Assembly (NCBI RefSeq): GCF_001482405.1
Contig: NZ_LPXO01000003.1
Location: 310,001 to 374,000, forward strand
Direction of reading: 5' to 3'
Length of the DNA stretch: 64,000 nucleotides
Source: Pseudoponticoccus marisrubri
GTDB taxonomy: Bacteria > Pseudomonadota > Alphaproteobacteria > Rhodobacterales > Rhodobacteraceae
Shown: piece by piece, positions 33,951 through 42,632 of the stretch
Numbering within the stretch: position 1 is the first letter of the stretch
How the letters are laid out: each line of letters begins with the position of its first letter
Notes under the pieces: generated by a model
Told to the model about the DNA's origin: nothing
Database searches by the model: none
Seen by the model: the letters and a program-made list of their open reading frames with translations, nothing else
Position numbers and translations under genes: made by a program

Positions 33951-34556
33951 ATGACCGACCGAAGCGGCATCTTTGCCGGAGACGATCCCTTTGCCATCGC
34001 GCAGGCCTGGCTGACCGAGGCCGAGGCGTCCGAGCCCAACGACCCCAATGCCATCGCGTTGTCGACGGTGGATGCGGACGGGCTGCCCAATGCGCGCATG
34101 GTGCTGCTCAAGGAGATCGAGCCCGCCGCCTTCGTCTTCTACACCAATTACGGCTCGGCCAAGGCGGCCGAGATCGACAGCGCCGGCAAGGCGGCCTTCG
34201 TGATGCACTGGAAATCGCTGCGCCGGCAGATCCGGGTGCGCGGGCTGGTCGAGCGCGAAGAGGGGCCGCAGGCGGACGAGTATTTCAACACGCGCTCGCT
34301 CAAGAGCCGGCTGGGCGCCTGGGCCTCGCAGCAGAGCCAGCCGCTCTCGTCGCGCTCGGCGCTGATGGCCGAAGTCGCCAAGGTCACCGCGCAGCAGGGC
34401 ACGGCGCCCAAGCGGCCGCCCTTCTGGGGCGGCTACCGGATCTCGCCGCTCGAGATCGAGTTCTGGGCCGACGGGGCGTTCCGCCTGCATGACCGGTTTC
34501 GCTGGCGTCGCAGGACATTGCAGGAAGCCTGGGAGGTGACGCGCCTCAACCCCTGA
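33951..34556 (+). CDS. pdxH: Pyridoxamine 5'-phosphate oxidase
   Basis: A 201-residue FMN enzyme that oxidises pyridoxine or pyridoxamine 5'-phosphate to PLP. Motifs: [72 protein letters not shown] and the C-terminal [19 protein letters not shown]. The ATG follows GAAGGAGAG. PLP made here would serve the several PLP enzymes in the window. A hairpin spans its stop codon. Confidence 0.96.
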   Translation: MTDRSGIFAGDDPFAIAQAWLTEAEASEPNDPNAIALSTVDADGLPNARMVLLKEIEPAAFVFYTNYGSAKAAEIDSAGKAAFVMHWKSLRRQIRVRGLVEREEGPQADEYFNTRSLKSRLGAWASQQSQPLSSRSALMAEVAKVTAQQGTAPKRPPFWGGYRISPLEIEFWADGAFRLHDRFRWRRRTLQEAWEVTRLNP

Positions 34557-34566
34557 TTTTCAGGGG
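34550..34566 (+). terminator. Hairpin across the pdxH stop codon
   Basis: CCCCTGA (34550-34556, including the stop) pairs with TCAGGGG (34560-34566) around three T residues. There is no downstream T run, so termination is uncertain; a 3'-end stabilising hairpin is equally likely. Confidence 0.4.
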
Positions 34567-34594
34567 ATCGCGCGGTTCGTGCTGCACAAATCGG

Positions 34595-34692
34595 GGCCCG
34601 TTGACACAAAATAGGACATATTCAACGTCTTGATCCAAACCCGTTGACTGTTCCACAAAGATATCAAGCAATGTCAGTGGACGTCGGGTGAA
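34595..34692 (+). promoter_or_regulatory. AT-rich control region and 5' leader of the cold-shock gene
   Basis: The 9-base unit CCCGTTGAC occurs twice (34598-34606 and 34641-34649), giving two -35-like elements, TTGACA and TTGACT, 43 bases apart. The surrounding sequence is much richer in A and T than the coding DNA. No -10 element stands out. A long leader is usual for cold-shock genes. Two start points are a possibility only. Confidence 0.35.
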
Positions 34693-35223
34693 ATGTTGAG
34701 ACAAGACGACAGCGACACGCAGGCCGTCTCGGGCAAGGTCAAGTGGTTCGACCCGGTCAAGGGGTTCGGCTTCGTGATCGCGGATGCCGGCGGGCCCGAC
34801 ATCCTGCTGCATGCCAATGTGCTGCGCAATTTCGGCCAGAGCTCGGTCGCCGACGGGGCCCGGGTCGAGATCGCGGTGCAGCAGACCGAGCGCGGCGTGC
34901 AGGCCACCGAGGTGCTGCGCATCGACCCGCCCGAGGGGACCGAGGGCGCGCCGCTGGCCGATTTCGAACAGATCGACCCCGAGCAGCTGAGCGCCGCCGC
35001 GCTCGAGCCCGCCCGGGTGAAATGGTTCGACAAGTCCAAGGGTTTCGGGTTTGCAAATGTGTTTGGAAAATCCGAAGATGTGTTCATTCATATCGAGGTC
35101 CTGCGCCGGTCGGGACTCTCGGATCTCCAGCCCGGCGAGGCGCTGGCGATCCGGGTGATCGACGGGCGCCGCGGACGAATGGCGATGGAAGTGAACGCAT
35201 GGGAATCCGCATTGCTGCGCTAG
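34693..35223 (+). CDS. Cold-shock protein with two cold-shock domains
   Basis: A 176-residue nucleic-acid-binding protein built from two OB-fold cold-shock domains. Domain 1 (about residues 10-75) has GKVKWFDPVKGFGFV (RNP1) and PDILLHA (RNP2). Domain 2 (about 105-172) has ARVKWFDKSKGFGFA and EDVFIHI. An acidic linker joins them. Such double-domain proteins are characteristic of Alphaproteobacteria and act as RNA chaperones at low temperature or in stationary phase. The DUF192 gene starts inside its last codons in another frame (25-base overlap), which implies translational coupling. Confidence 0.92.
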   Translation: MLRQDDSDTQAVSGKVKWFDPVKGFGFVIADAGGPDILLHANVLRNFGQSSVADGARVEIAVQQTERGVQATEVLRIDPPEGTEGAPLADFEQIDPEQLSAAALEPARVKWFDKSKGFGFANVFGKSEDVFIHIEVLRRSGLSDLQPGEALAIRVIDGRRGRMAMEVNAWESALLR

Positions 35224-35906
35224 GGATGTGTCTCGGGCTGGCCGCGATCGGCCCCGCCTGTGCGGAGGATCCCGCAACCGGGCAGGGCACTGCCCCGGTG
35301 ACCCGCGCCGATGCGGCCACGGCCCCGCGGGCTGCGCCCGAGGATCCCGTCGGCGGCGCACCGCTCGAGGGTGATGGTGGCGCCGAGCGACCCGACAGCA
35401 CCGGGGCAGAGAGTACCAGCACACCCATCGGAGAGGATGAGACGGTGCTCGCGCCGATCGGCGACGAGGCCGAAACGTCCCGGACCGCCAGTTCGGACGG
35501 CCCCGCGTGCCGCGCCGACACGGTCTGGCTGCGCGGCCCGTTCGGCACGGCACGGTTCAAGGTTGCGGTGGCCGATGATGCACAGGCGCGGGCGCAGGGG
35601 CTGATGAATGTCGAGTCGATGCCAAGTTCCACCGGCATGCTCTTCGTCTACGAATATCCGCGCCCCGTTTCCTTCTGGATGAAGAACACGCTGATCCCGC
35701 TCGACATGGTCTTTGCCGATGCCGAAGGCGTCGTCACCAGCGTGCACGAGAATGCCGTGCCGCTGGACGAGACCTCGATCCCCGGCGAGGGGATGGTGCA
35801 ATACGTGCTGGAGATCAACGGCGGGCTGGCGCGCCAGATTGGCATCGGACCGGGCAGCGTGCTGCGTCATCCCGCGATCACCGACGGCGCCTGGCCCTGT
35901 CAGTAG
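35199..35906 (+). CDS. Exported DUF192-family protein with long disordered linker
   Basis: A 235-residue protein. MGIRIAALGMCLGLAAIGPA is a signal peptide ending near ACAED. Residues 25-105 are rich in Ala, Pro, Glu, Thr and Ser and probably disordered. The DUF192 domain (about 110-230) contains FKVAVADDAQARAQGLMNVE, GMLFVYEYPRPVSFWMKNTL and LEINGGLARQIGIGPG, the family core. The molecular role of DUF192 is not established; exported members are often found near cold-shock genes in this lineage. The linker is longer than usual. The start overlaps the cold-shock gene and is set by the signal peptide. Confidence 0.85.
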   Translation: MGIRIAALGMCLGLAAIGPACAEDPATGQGTAPVTRADAATAPRAAPEDPVGGAPLEGDGGAERPDSTGAESTSTPIGEDETVLAPIGDEAETSRTASSDGPACRADTVWLRGPFGTARFKVAVADDAQARAQGLMNVESMPSSTGMLFVYEYPRPVSFWMKNTLIPLDMVFADAEGVVTSVHENAVPLDETSIPGEGMVQYVLEINGGLARQIGIGPGSVLRHPAITDGAWPCQ

Positions 35907-35965
35907 GCCCGAGGCCCGATTTCGGTCTTTCCTTCGACGCGGCGCGGCGATAAACACCGCGCTGT

Positions 35966-36042
35966 CGGGGCGTAGCGCAGCCTGGTAGCGCGTCTGTTTT
36001 GGGTACAGAAGGTCGTGAGTTCGAATCTCGCCGCCCCGACCA
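35966..36042 (+). tRNA. tRNA-Pro(TGG), CCA encoded
   Basis: A 77-base cloverleaf. The acceptor stem CGGGGCG pairs with CGCCCCG (36032-36038), followed by discriminator A and encoded CCA. The anticodon stem TCTGT/ACAGA holds loop TTTGGGT, giving anticodon TGG, and the T loop is TTCGAAT. It reads CCA and, by wobble, other proline codons. It stands alone between the DUF192 gene and the nrdJ control region. Confidence 0.97.
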
Positions 36043-36190
36043 CCTCTCCATTCCTTCCGAACTTTCCGTTACGTCGCTACCGGCGGCACGTGTTTCACGG
36101 ACTTGTGCGTGCCTCGATGGACACAACTGCGGGCCGCCTATTCGTATCGCCCGAGTTGTCCCGCCACAGGTAGGCCCAACTCTCAACAGT

Positions 36191-36199
36191 TGTGGATAA
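36191..36199 (-). promoter_or_regulatory. Consensus DnaA box upstream of nrdJ
   Basis: TGTGGATAA is the exact reverse complement of TTATCCACA, the strict DnaA box. It lies 355 bases before the nrdJ start and 150 bases after the tRNA. DnaA control of ribonucleotide reductase genes is known in E. coli (nrdAB); here it is inferred. A single 9-mer can occur by chance. Confidence 0.5.
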
Positions 36200-36277
36200 C
36201 TTTGCAGTGTTCCTAGCTTTTTCAGGGCCTCGCATGGGATCGGAGGTGTTAACGTTTTGTGGGGGAATCGTGGACCG

Positions 36278-36324
36278 ATACTTCCCCTAGTGGCCTCCTG
36301 TATCGTCAACACTAAATATATGGC
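36278..36324 (+). promoter_or_regulatory. Pair of NrdR-like boxes upstream of nrdJ
   Basis: ACACTAAATATATGGC (36309-36324) matches the NrdR consensus acaCwAtATaTwgtgt at about 12 of 16 positions. ATACTTCCCCTAGTGG (36278-36293) keeps the outer half-sites (ATACT, TAGTGG) but not the core. The boxes are 31 bases apart start to start, the spacing normally found between paired NrdR sites. NrdR represses ribonucleotide reductase genes when ATP/dATP is bound. Confidence 0.55.
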
Positions 36325-36553
36325 GAACTCCCCGAAAAAGCCGTTGACGACTCTCGCGTGATCCGTTCATTTTGTGCGGGCCGGTCACAAGCCACACAAG
36401 ATGTGGTGTCACCGCCGGGCAGGGACAGACATCCGCACCGCATATCGGACGACGCCGTATCGCCACGCCCCTCCGCGTGTCGGGGGCGCCGCTGTCACTG
36501 CCGCCGGGATCGGCATCGAGTTTGGGACACGCGGAAAGTGACAGGGCGCAGGC

Positions 36554-39500
36554 ATGAAGATCGAGAGAAAGTACACCACCGCAGGCAAGGACGCGTATGA
36601 GGGCATCCCCTTCGTCACGACCGCATCGGAGATCCGCAATCCCGACGGCACGATCGTGTTCCGCCTCGACAACCTGGAAGTGCCCGCCAAGTGGAGCCAG
36701 GTTGCCAGCGACGTGATCGCGCAGAAATATTTCCGCAAGGCCGGCGTCCCGGTCGAGCTCAAGCGCATCCCCGAAGAGGGCGTGCCCGAGTTCCTGTGGC
36801 GCTCCGAGGCGGCCTCGAAGACGACCGAGCGCACCGGCGAGACCTCGGCGCGCCAGGTCTTCGACCGGCTGGCCGGCGCCTGGGCCTACTGGGGCTGGAA
36901 GGGCGGCTATTTCTCGACCGAGGAGGACGCCCGCGCCTATTACGACGAGATGCGCCACATGCTGGCGACCCAGACCGCTGCGCCCAACAGCCCGCAATGG
37001 TTCAACACCGGCCTGCACTGGGCCTATGGCATCGACGGGCCGGGGCAGGGCCACTACTACGTCGATTACAAGACCGGCAAGCTGGTCAAGTCGCGCTCGG
37101 CCTACGAGCATCCGCAGCCGCATGCCTGCTTCATCCAGTCCGTGCAGGACGACCTGGTGAACGAGGGCGGCATCATGGATCTCTGGGTGCGCGAGGCGCG
37201 CCTGTTCAAATACGGCTCGGGCACCGGCACCAACTTCTCGTCGCTGCGCGCCGAGGGCGAGTCGCTGTCGGGCGGCGGGCGCTCCTCGGGCCTGATGGGC
37301 TTCCTCAAGATCGGTGACCGGGCGGCCGGCGCCATCAAGTCGGGCGGCACCACGCGCCGCGCCGCCAAGATGGTGATCTGCGACGCCGATCACCCCGATA
37401 TCGAGGAGTTCATCAACTGGAAGGTGCGCGAAGAGCAGAAGGTGGCCTCGATCGTCGCCGGCTCCAAGATGCACGAGAAGATGCTCAACGGCATCTTCGA
37501 GGCGATCCGCGTCTGGGACGGCGACGCCGCCGACGCCTATGACCCCAAGAAGAACGACACGCTCAAGGGCGCGGTCCGCGCGGCCAAGAACGCCCTGATC
37601 CCCGAGACCTACATCAAGCGCGTGCTGGACTACGCGCGCCAGGGCTATGGCTCCATCGAGTTCCCGACCTATGACACGGACTGGGATTCCGAGGCCTATG
37701 CCTCGGTCTCGGGCCAGAACTCGAACAACTCGATCCGCGTCACCGATGCCTTCCTGAAGGCCGTGCGCGAGGATGCCGACTGGGAGCTGATCCGCCGCAC
37801 CGACGGGCAGGTCGCCAAGACCATCAAGGCCCGCGACCTGTGGGACCAGGTGGGCCACGCGGCCTGGGCCTGTGCCGATCCCGGCATCCAGTTCCACGAC
37901 ACGGTCAACGCCTGGCACACCTGCCCGGAAGATGGCGAGATCCGCGGCTCGAACCCGTGCTCGGAATACATGTTCCTCGACGACACGGCCTGCAACCTGG
38001 CTTCGATGAACCTGCTGACCTTCCTCAAGGACGGCAAGTTCGACGCCGAGACCTACATGCATGCCACGCGGCTGTGGACGCTGACGCTGGAGATCTCGGT
38101 CACCATGGCGCAGTTCCCGTCCAAGGAGATCGCGCAGCTGTCCTATGATTTCCGGACGCTTGGCCTGGGCTATGCCAATATCGGCGGCCTGCTGATGAAC
38201 ATGGGCTATGGCTATGACAGCGACGAGGGCCGCGCGCTCTGCGGCGCGCTGACCGCGATCATGACCGGCGTGGCCTATGCCACCTCGGCCGAGATCGCCG
38301 GCGAGCTGGGCGCCTTTGCCGGCTACGAGCGCAACCGCGCGCATATGCTGCGTGTTATCCGCAACCACCGCAACGCCGCGCATGGCGCCACCTCGGGCTA
38401 CGAGAAGCTGGCCGTCAAGCCGGTCGCGCTGGACCATGACGGCTGCCCCGATCCGGTGCTGGTCGAGCTGGCCATGTCCTCCTGGGACGAGGCGCTGCGG
38501 CTGGGCGAAAAGCACGGCTATCGCAACGCCCAGACCACCGTCATCGCGCCGACCGGCACGATCGGCCTGGTCATGGATTGCGACACGACCGGGATCGAGC
38601 CCGATTTCGCGCTGGTGAAGTTCAAGAAGCTGGCCGGCGGCGGCTACTTCAAGATCATCAACAACTCGGTGCCGGCCGCGCTGGAAAAGCTGGGCTATGG
38701 CAGCGCGCAGATCGAGGAGATCGTCTCCTACGCGGTGGGTCACCAGACGCTGGGCAACGCGCCGGGCATCAACCACACCGCGCTGATCGGTCACGGCTTC
38801 GGCCCGGCGCAGATCGAGAAGATCGAGGCCGCGCTGGCCACCGCCTTCGACATCCGCTTCGTGTTCAACCAGTGGACGCTGGGCGAGGAGTTCTGCCGCG
38901 ACGTGCTGGGCATCCCGGCCGCCAAGCTGGTCGACCCGACCTTCGACATGCTGCGCCATCTGGGCTTCTCGAAGGCCGATATCGACGCGGCCAACGACCA
39001 TGTCTGCGGGACCATGACGCTGGAAGGCGCGCCGCACCTGCGCCCCGAGCATTACCACGTGTTCGACTGCGCCAATCCCTGCGGCAAGACCGGCACGCGC
39101 TACCTGTCGGTGGAAAGCCACATCACCATGATGGCGGCGGCCCAGAGCTTCATCTCGGGCGCCATCTCCAAGACCATCAACATGGCCAACACCGCGACGA
39201 TCACCGACTGCCAGAAGGCCTACGAGCTGTCCTGGTCGCTGGGGGTCAAGGCCAACGCGCTCTACCGCGACGGCTCCAAGCTGAGCCAGCCGCTGGCCGC
39301 CGCGCTGGTCGAGGATGACGACGACGCCGCCGAGGTGCTCGAGACCGGCAGCACGCAGGAAAAGGCCGCCGTGCTGGCCGAGAAGATCGTCGAGAAGGTC
39401 GTGGTCAAGGAGGTCGTCCGCTCGCATCGCGAGAAGATGCCCGAGCGTCGCAAGGGCTATACCCAGAAGGCCATCGTGGGCGGCCACAAGGTCTACCTGC

Positions 39501-40225
39501 GCACCGGCGAATATGCCGACGGCAACCTGGGCGAGATCTTCATCGACATGCACAAGGAAGGGGCCGGCTTCCGCGCGATGATGAACAACTTCGCCATCGC
39601 CGTCTCGGTGGGTCTGCAATACGGTGTGCCGCTGGAGGAGTTCGTCGACGCCTTCACCTTCACCAAGTTCGAACCCGCGGGCATGGTGCAGGGCAATGAC
39701 AGCATCAAGAACGCGACCTCGATCCTCGACTACATCTTCCGGGAACTGGCCGTGTCCTACCTGGACCGCACCGACCTGGCCCATGTGAAGCCCGAAGGCG
39801 CGACCTTCGACGACCTGGGCCGCGGCGAGGAAGAGGGCGTGTCCAACGTCAAGGAGCTGTCGGACAGCGCCGCCTCCAAGTCGCTGGAGGTGCTCAAGCA
39901 GATCAGCTCGACCGGCTACCTGCGCAAGCGCCTTCCGCAGGAACTGGTGGTGCTGCAGGGCGGGGCCTCGGCCTCGGTCGCCTTCGAAAGCGGCACCGAT
40001 CCCGAGCAGGTGCTGACCTCGCTCGTCCCCGCCTCGGCCGCCGGGGCGCGGTCGGAAAGCCCGGTGCGGTCGGAAAGCTCGGCCCTGTCGATGAGCGCGG
40101 TCAACCGTGCGCGGATGCAGGGCTACGAGGGCGAGGCCTGCGGCGAATGCGGCAACTACACGCTGGTGCGCAACGGCACCTGCATGAAGTGCAACACCTG
40201 CGGCGCGACCTCGGGCTGCAGCTGA
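36554..40225 (+). CDS. nrdJ: Vitamin B12-dependent (class II) ribonucleotide reductase
   Basis: A 1223-residue adenosylcobalamin enzyme that reduces ribonucleotides to deoxyribonucleotides with or without oxygen. Early motifs are [15 protein letters not shown] and [14 protein letters not shown]. The catalytic core shows [20 protein letters not shown] and [41 protein letters not shown] lies in the later barrel. The C-terminus ends [20 protein letters not shown] and continues CGATSGCS, a zinc-ribbon-like cysteine tail that regenerates the active-site thiols. Full length and intact. ATG with AGGG upstream. It ties DNA synthesis to cobalamin supply. No nrdAB or nrdDG is in the window. A strong terminator lies 180 bases downstream. 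Confidence 0.97.
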   Translation: MKIERKYTTAGKDAYEGIPFVTTASEIRNPDGTIVFRLDNLEVPAKWSQVASDVIAQKYFRKAGVPVELKRIPEEGVPEFLWRSEAASKTTERTGETSARQVFDRLAGAWAYWGWKGGYFSTEEDARAYYDEMRHMLATQTAAPNSPQWFNTGLHWAYGIDGPGQGHYYVDYKTGKLVKSRSAYEHPQPHACFIQSVQDDLVNEGGIMDLWVREARLFKYGSGTGTNFSSLRAEGESLSGGGRSSGLMGFLKIGDRAAGAIKSGGTTRRAAKMVICDADHPDIEEFINWKVREEQKVASIVAGSKMHEKMLNGIFEAIRVWDGDAADAYDPKKNDTLKGAVRAAKNALIPETYIKRVLDYARQGYGSIEFPTYDTDWDSEAYASVSGQNSNNSIRVTDAFLKAVREDADWELIRRTDGQVAKTIKARDLWDQVGHAAWACADPGIQFHDTVNAWHTCPEDGEIRGSNPCSEYMFLDDTACNLASMNLLTFLKDGKFDAETYMHATRLWTLTLEISVTMAQFPSKEIAQLSYDFRTLGLGYANIGGLLMNMGYGYDSDEGRALCGALTAIMTGVAYATSAEIAGELGAFAGYERNRAHMLRVIRNHRNAAHGATSGYEKLAVKPVALDHDGCPDPVLVELAMSSWDEALRLGEKHGYRNAQTTVIAPTGTIGLVMDCDTTGIEPDFALVKFKKLAGGGYFKIINNSVPAALEKLGYGSAQIEEIVSYAVGHQTLGNAPGINHTALIGHGFGPAQIEKIEAALATAFDIRFVFNQWTLGEEFCRDVLGIPAAKLVDPTFDMLRHLGFSKADIDAANDHVCGTMTLEGAPHLRPEHYHVFDCANPCGKTGTRYLSVESHITMMAAAQSFISGAISKTINMANTATITDCQKAYELSWSLGVKANALYRDGSKLSQPLAAALVEDDDDAAEVLETGSTQEKAAVLAEKIVEKVVVKEVVRSHREKMPERRKGYTQKAIVGGHKVYLRTGEYADGNLGEIFIDMHKEGAGFRAMMNNFAIAVSVGLQYGVPLEEFVDAFTFTKFEPAGMVQGNDSIKNATSILDYIFRELAVSYLDRTDLAHVKPEGATFDDLGRGEEEGVSNVKELSDSAASKSLEVLKQISSTGYLRKRLPQELVVLQGGASASVAFESGTDPEQVLTSLVPASAAGARSESPVRSESSALSMSAVNRARMQGYEGEACGECGNYTLVRNGTCMKCNTCGATSGCS

Positions 40226-40568
40226 CGACCTCGCGCCGCCCCGGCGGCGCAGGCGGGGCCCGGCCCGGGCCCCGACACGGACAGCCGACCGGGGTGCGGG
40301 GTGCGCCCCGGGCGGCGCCGGGCCTCAGCGCGGGGCCCGCGGCGGATGGGGCCGCAGGCAGAAAACACGGGCGGTGAACGACGAGCCCCATCGGTGAAAC
40401 TGGACAGGGCCCTTGCGAGGGCCCTTTTTCTTTCCGCAGGGTCAACCGGACCCGAGAAAGTTCCTGAAAAACCAATGACATCCGCACAAGTTATGGTGAT
40501 CGGAAAACTTGCAACTTCCGGCCGGGGGGTGGGGTTCTTCCACCAGCAACACAGCAAGGAGGTTTGTT
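40226..40568 (+). other. 343-base region between nrdJ and the EF-hand gene
   Basis: The first 165 bases are extremely GC-rich with no gene or motif I can support. The nrdJ terminator follows (40406-40432), then an AT-richer stretch (40460-40540) that should carry the promoter of the small EF-hand gene, and its ribosome site AAGGAGGT just before the ATG. Confidence 0.6.
40406..40432 (+). terminator. Intrinsic terminator after nrdJ
   Basis: AGGGCCCT (40406-40413) pairs with AGGGCCCT (40418-40425, itself a palindrome) around TGCG, followed by TTTTCTTT. This is a textbook Rho-independent terminator on the plus strand. Confidence 0.85.
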
Positions 40569-40808
40569 ATGAAAAAGCTGATGATCACCGCCACCGCCCT
40601 CACCGGTTTCGCGATGCCCGCCATCGCACAGGATGACGAAGCCGGCATCTCCTATGACCAGATGGTCATGATGGTGCCCGACTATGTCGAAACCGATTTC
40701 GATGCGCTGGACACCGACAATTCCGGCTTCCTCGATTCCGGCGAGATCGAGCAGGCACGCACCAACGGCCTGTTCCCGCTGAGCGACAATCGCGGCGCCG
40801 CCGACTGA
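40569..40808 (+). CDS. Small exported EF-hand protein
   Basis: A 79-residue protein. MKKLMITATALTGFAMPAIA is a signal peptide cleaved before QDDE, leaving about 58 acidic residues. DTDNSGFLDSGEIEQAR contains one canonical 12-residue EF-hand loop (D-x-D-N-S-G-x-x-D-x-x-E), which should bind Ca2+. The gene has a near-perfect AAGGAGGT ribosome site and its own terminator, so it may be well expressed. With a single EF-hand it could dimerise to form a pair, or act as a calcium sensor or buffer in the periplasm. Function unknown. Confidence 0.85.
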   Translation: MKKLMITATALTGFAMPAIAQDDEAGISYDQMVMMVPDYVETDFDALDTDNSGFLDSGEIEQARTNGLFPLSDNRGAAD

Positions 40809-40829
40809 TTGGCGTCACCTTCGCCAAAG

Positions 40830-40858
40830 CGCCCCGCCATTCGGCGGGGCGTTTTTTT
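40830..40858 (+). terminator. Intrinsic terminator after the EF-hand gene
   Basis: CGCCCCGCC (40830-40838) pairs with GGCGGGGCG (40843-40851) around ATTC and is followed by seven T residues. It ends 18 bases before the convergent icd stop. Confidence 0.9.
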
Positions 40859-40876
40859 GTGCGCAGGTCCCGCCCG

Positions 40877-42094
40877 TCAGGCCGCGCCGAGCGCGCGGTT
40901 CAGGTTCTCGTCGATCTTCTCGAGGAAGCCCATCGTGGTCAGCCAGCCCTGCTGCGGGCCGACCAGCAGCGCGAGGTCCTTGGTCATGGATCCCGATTCC
41001 ACCGTCTCGATGATCACCCGCTCCAGCGTTTCGGCAAAAGCGCGCAATGCCACGTTGCCGTCCAGCTTGGCGCGATGCTTGAGCCCGCCGGTCCAGGCGT
41101 AGATCGACGCGATCGAGTTGGTCGAGGTCGCCTCGCCCTTCTGGTGCTGGCGGTAATGCCGCGTCACCGTGCCATGCGCGGCCTCGGCCTCGACGATGCG
41201 GCCATCCGGCGTCATCAGCTGCGAGGTCATCAGCCCCAGCGAGCCAAAGCCCTGCGCCACGGTGTCGGACTGCACGTCGCCATCGTAGTTCTTGCAGGCC
41301 CAGACGAATTTCCCGTTCCATTTCAACGCACAGGCCACCATGTCGTCGATCAGCCGGTGTTCGTACCAGATGCCGGCCGCCTTGAACTTCTCGGCGAACT
41401 CTGCCTCGTAGACCTCCTGGAAGAGATCCTTGAAGCGCCCGTCATAGGCCTTGAGGATCGTGTTCTTGGTCGACAGGTAGACCGGCCAGCCAAGGTTCAG
41501 GCCGTAATTCAGCGAGGCCCGGGCAAAGTCGCGGATCGACTCGTCCTGGTTGTACATGCCCATGTAGACGCCGGCATCGGGCGCGTCATAGACCTCGCGC
41601 TCGATCACCTCGCCATCGGCGCCTTCCCATTTCATCGTCAGCTTGCCGGCGCCGGGAAAGTGGAAATCGGTCGCCTTGTACTGGTCGCCGAAAGCGTGAC
41701 GCCCGACCACGATGGGCGAGGTCCAGCCCGGCACCAGCCGCGGCACGTTGCGGCAGATGATTGGCTGGCGAAAGACCACGCCGCCCAGGATGTTGCGGAT
41801 CGTGCCATTGGGGCTGCGCCACATCTTCTTCAGGCCGAACTCCTCGACCCGCGCCTCGTCGGGCGTGATCGTGGCGCATTTCACCGCGACGCCGATCTCT
41901 TTCGTCTTCTCGGCAGCCGCGATGGTGACCTGGTCCTCGGTCCGGTCGCGTTCCTCGATCCCGAGGTCATAATACAGCAGGTCGATGTCGAGATAGGGCA
42001 GGATCAGCTTCTGCTTGATGAAATCCCAGATGATGCGGGTCATCTCGTCCCCGTCCATCTCGACGATGGGGTTGTCTACCTTGATCTTGGACAT
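40877..42094 (-). CDS. icd: Isocitrate dehydrogenase (NADP+)
   Basis: A 405-residue TCA-cycle enzyme converting isocitrate to 2-oxoglutarate and CO2. It belongs to the homodimeric, eukaryote-like NADP-dependent subgroup common in Alphaproteobacteria, starting [20 protein letters not shown]. Substrate binding is in [19 protein letters not shown]. The metal-binding signature is [20 protein letters not shown], and [17 protein letters not shown] is the NADP-phosphate region. Intact. It is transcribed alone, with a 202-base divergent region shared with the small membrane gene upstream. Confidence 0.97.
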   Translation of the reverse strand: MSKIKVDNPIVEMDGDEMTRIIWDFIKQKLILPYLDIDLLYYDLGIEERDRTEDQVTIAAAEKTKEIGVAVKCATITPDEARVEEFGLKKMWRSPNGTIRNILGGVVFRQPIICRNVPRLVPGWTSPIVVGRHAFGDQYKATDFHFPGAGKLTMKWEGADGEVIEREVYDAPDAGVYMGMYNQDESIRDFARASLNYGLNLGWPVYLSTKNTILKAYDGRFKDLFQEVYEAEFAEKFKAAGIWYEHRLIDDMVACALKWNGKFVWACKNYDGDVQSDTVAQGFGSLGLMTSQLMTPDGRIVEAEAAHGTVTRHYRQHQKGEATSTNSIASIYAWTGGLKHRAKLDGNVALRAFAETLERVIIETVESGSMTKDLALLVGPQQGWLTTMGFLEKIDENLNRALGAA

Positions 42095-42296
42095 GCAATC
42101 GCCCTTTCGCTCGGCGGTTTCGGCTCTGCTGTCGGTCTAGCGGAAAGCGGCGCGCACGAGAAGGCGGCATGCCGGGGTATGCAGAACTGTCATCTCGGGC
42201 CGCGCGCCTCTGTCGGCCGGGATTTATAAAGCATTTTAGGAAGATAGCCCGTGGCGGTTAAGGGCCGGATCAGGCGGCACTGCTAGAGGTGCTGCC

Positions 42297-42632
42297 ATGT
42301 CATTGTGCGTCAAGCATAGCGCGGCGGCAGCTCTGCTGCTGGTGGCGACCGGGCTGCCGATTATGGCGGCGGTCGTGCTGCCCTTGGCGGCCGCGCCCGT
42401 GCCGGGGCCGGGGGCGCCCGTGCTGGTGATCGCGCCGCCCTGGTCGATCGGCGCCGCGCAGATCGCGCGGAGCGCCGGGGGCCGCCCGATCGGGCCGACA
42501 TGGGCGCCCATGGGGGCGCTGGCGGTCTTCGACGGCCCGGTGCCGACGCGCAGGATCCGGGACCTGGGGGGCTGGGGCGTGACCGATGGCGCGCGCCTCG
42601 CCCGGCTTTGCGGAGTGTGGGACGATGCCTGA
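42297..42632 (+). CDS. Hypothetical protein with N-terminal membrane or export segment
   Basis: A 111-residue protein. Residues 8-32 ([20 protein letters not shown]) are hydrophobic and could be a membrane anchor or uncleaved signal. The remainder is Ala/Pro/Gly-rich, with [20 protein letters not shown] and a conserved-looking [17 protein letters not shown] tail. I do not recognise a family. Its stop overlaps the chemoreceptor start by 8 bases, so it is probably co-translated with it and might assist that receptor. Confidence 0.6.
   Translation: MSLCVKHSAAAALLLVATGLPIMAAVVLPLAAAPVPGPGAPVLVIAPPWSIGAAQIARSAGGRPIGPTWAPMGALAVFDGPVPTRRIRDLGGWGVTDGARLARLCGVWDDA

Larger units (their letters stand above)
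36043..36553 (+). promoter_or_regulatory. 511-base control region and 5' leader of nrdJ
   Basis: The region has no supported gene. It holds a consensus DnaA box (36191-36199), two NrdR-like sites (listed separately), a -35-like TTGACG at 36344-36349, and a small hairpin CCACA/TGTGG at 36392-36406. The sequence ACAACT/AGTTGT appears in inverted order at 36123-36128, 36154-36159 and 36188-36193. Near the gene, CTGTCACT (36492-36499) can pair with AGTGACAG (36537-36544), which touches the AGGG ribosome site. I looked for a cobalamin riboswitch and did not find its conserved core. Confidence 0.6.

Noticed and set aside
36330-36553. Cobalamin riboswitch in front of nrdJ
   Set aside because: The B12-box and the GACTGCCCCCGCAACTG-like core are not present; GTCACTGCCGCC is only superficially similar.
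36287-39784. A 1165-codon open frame on the minus strand opposite nrdJ
   Set aside because: It is a shadow of the GC-biased nrdJ codons. Its residues are rich in Gly, Arg, His and Val with no domain, and nrdJ is certain.
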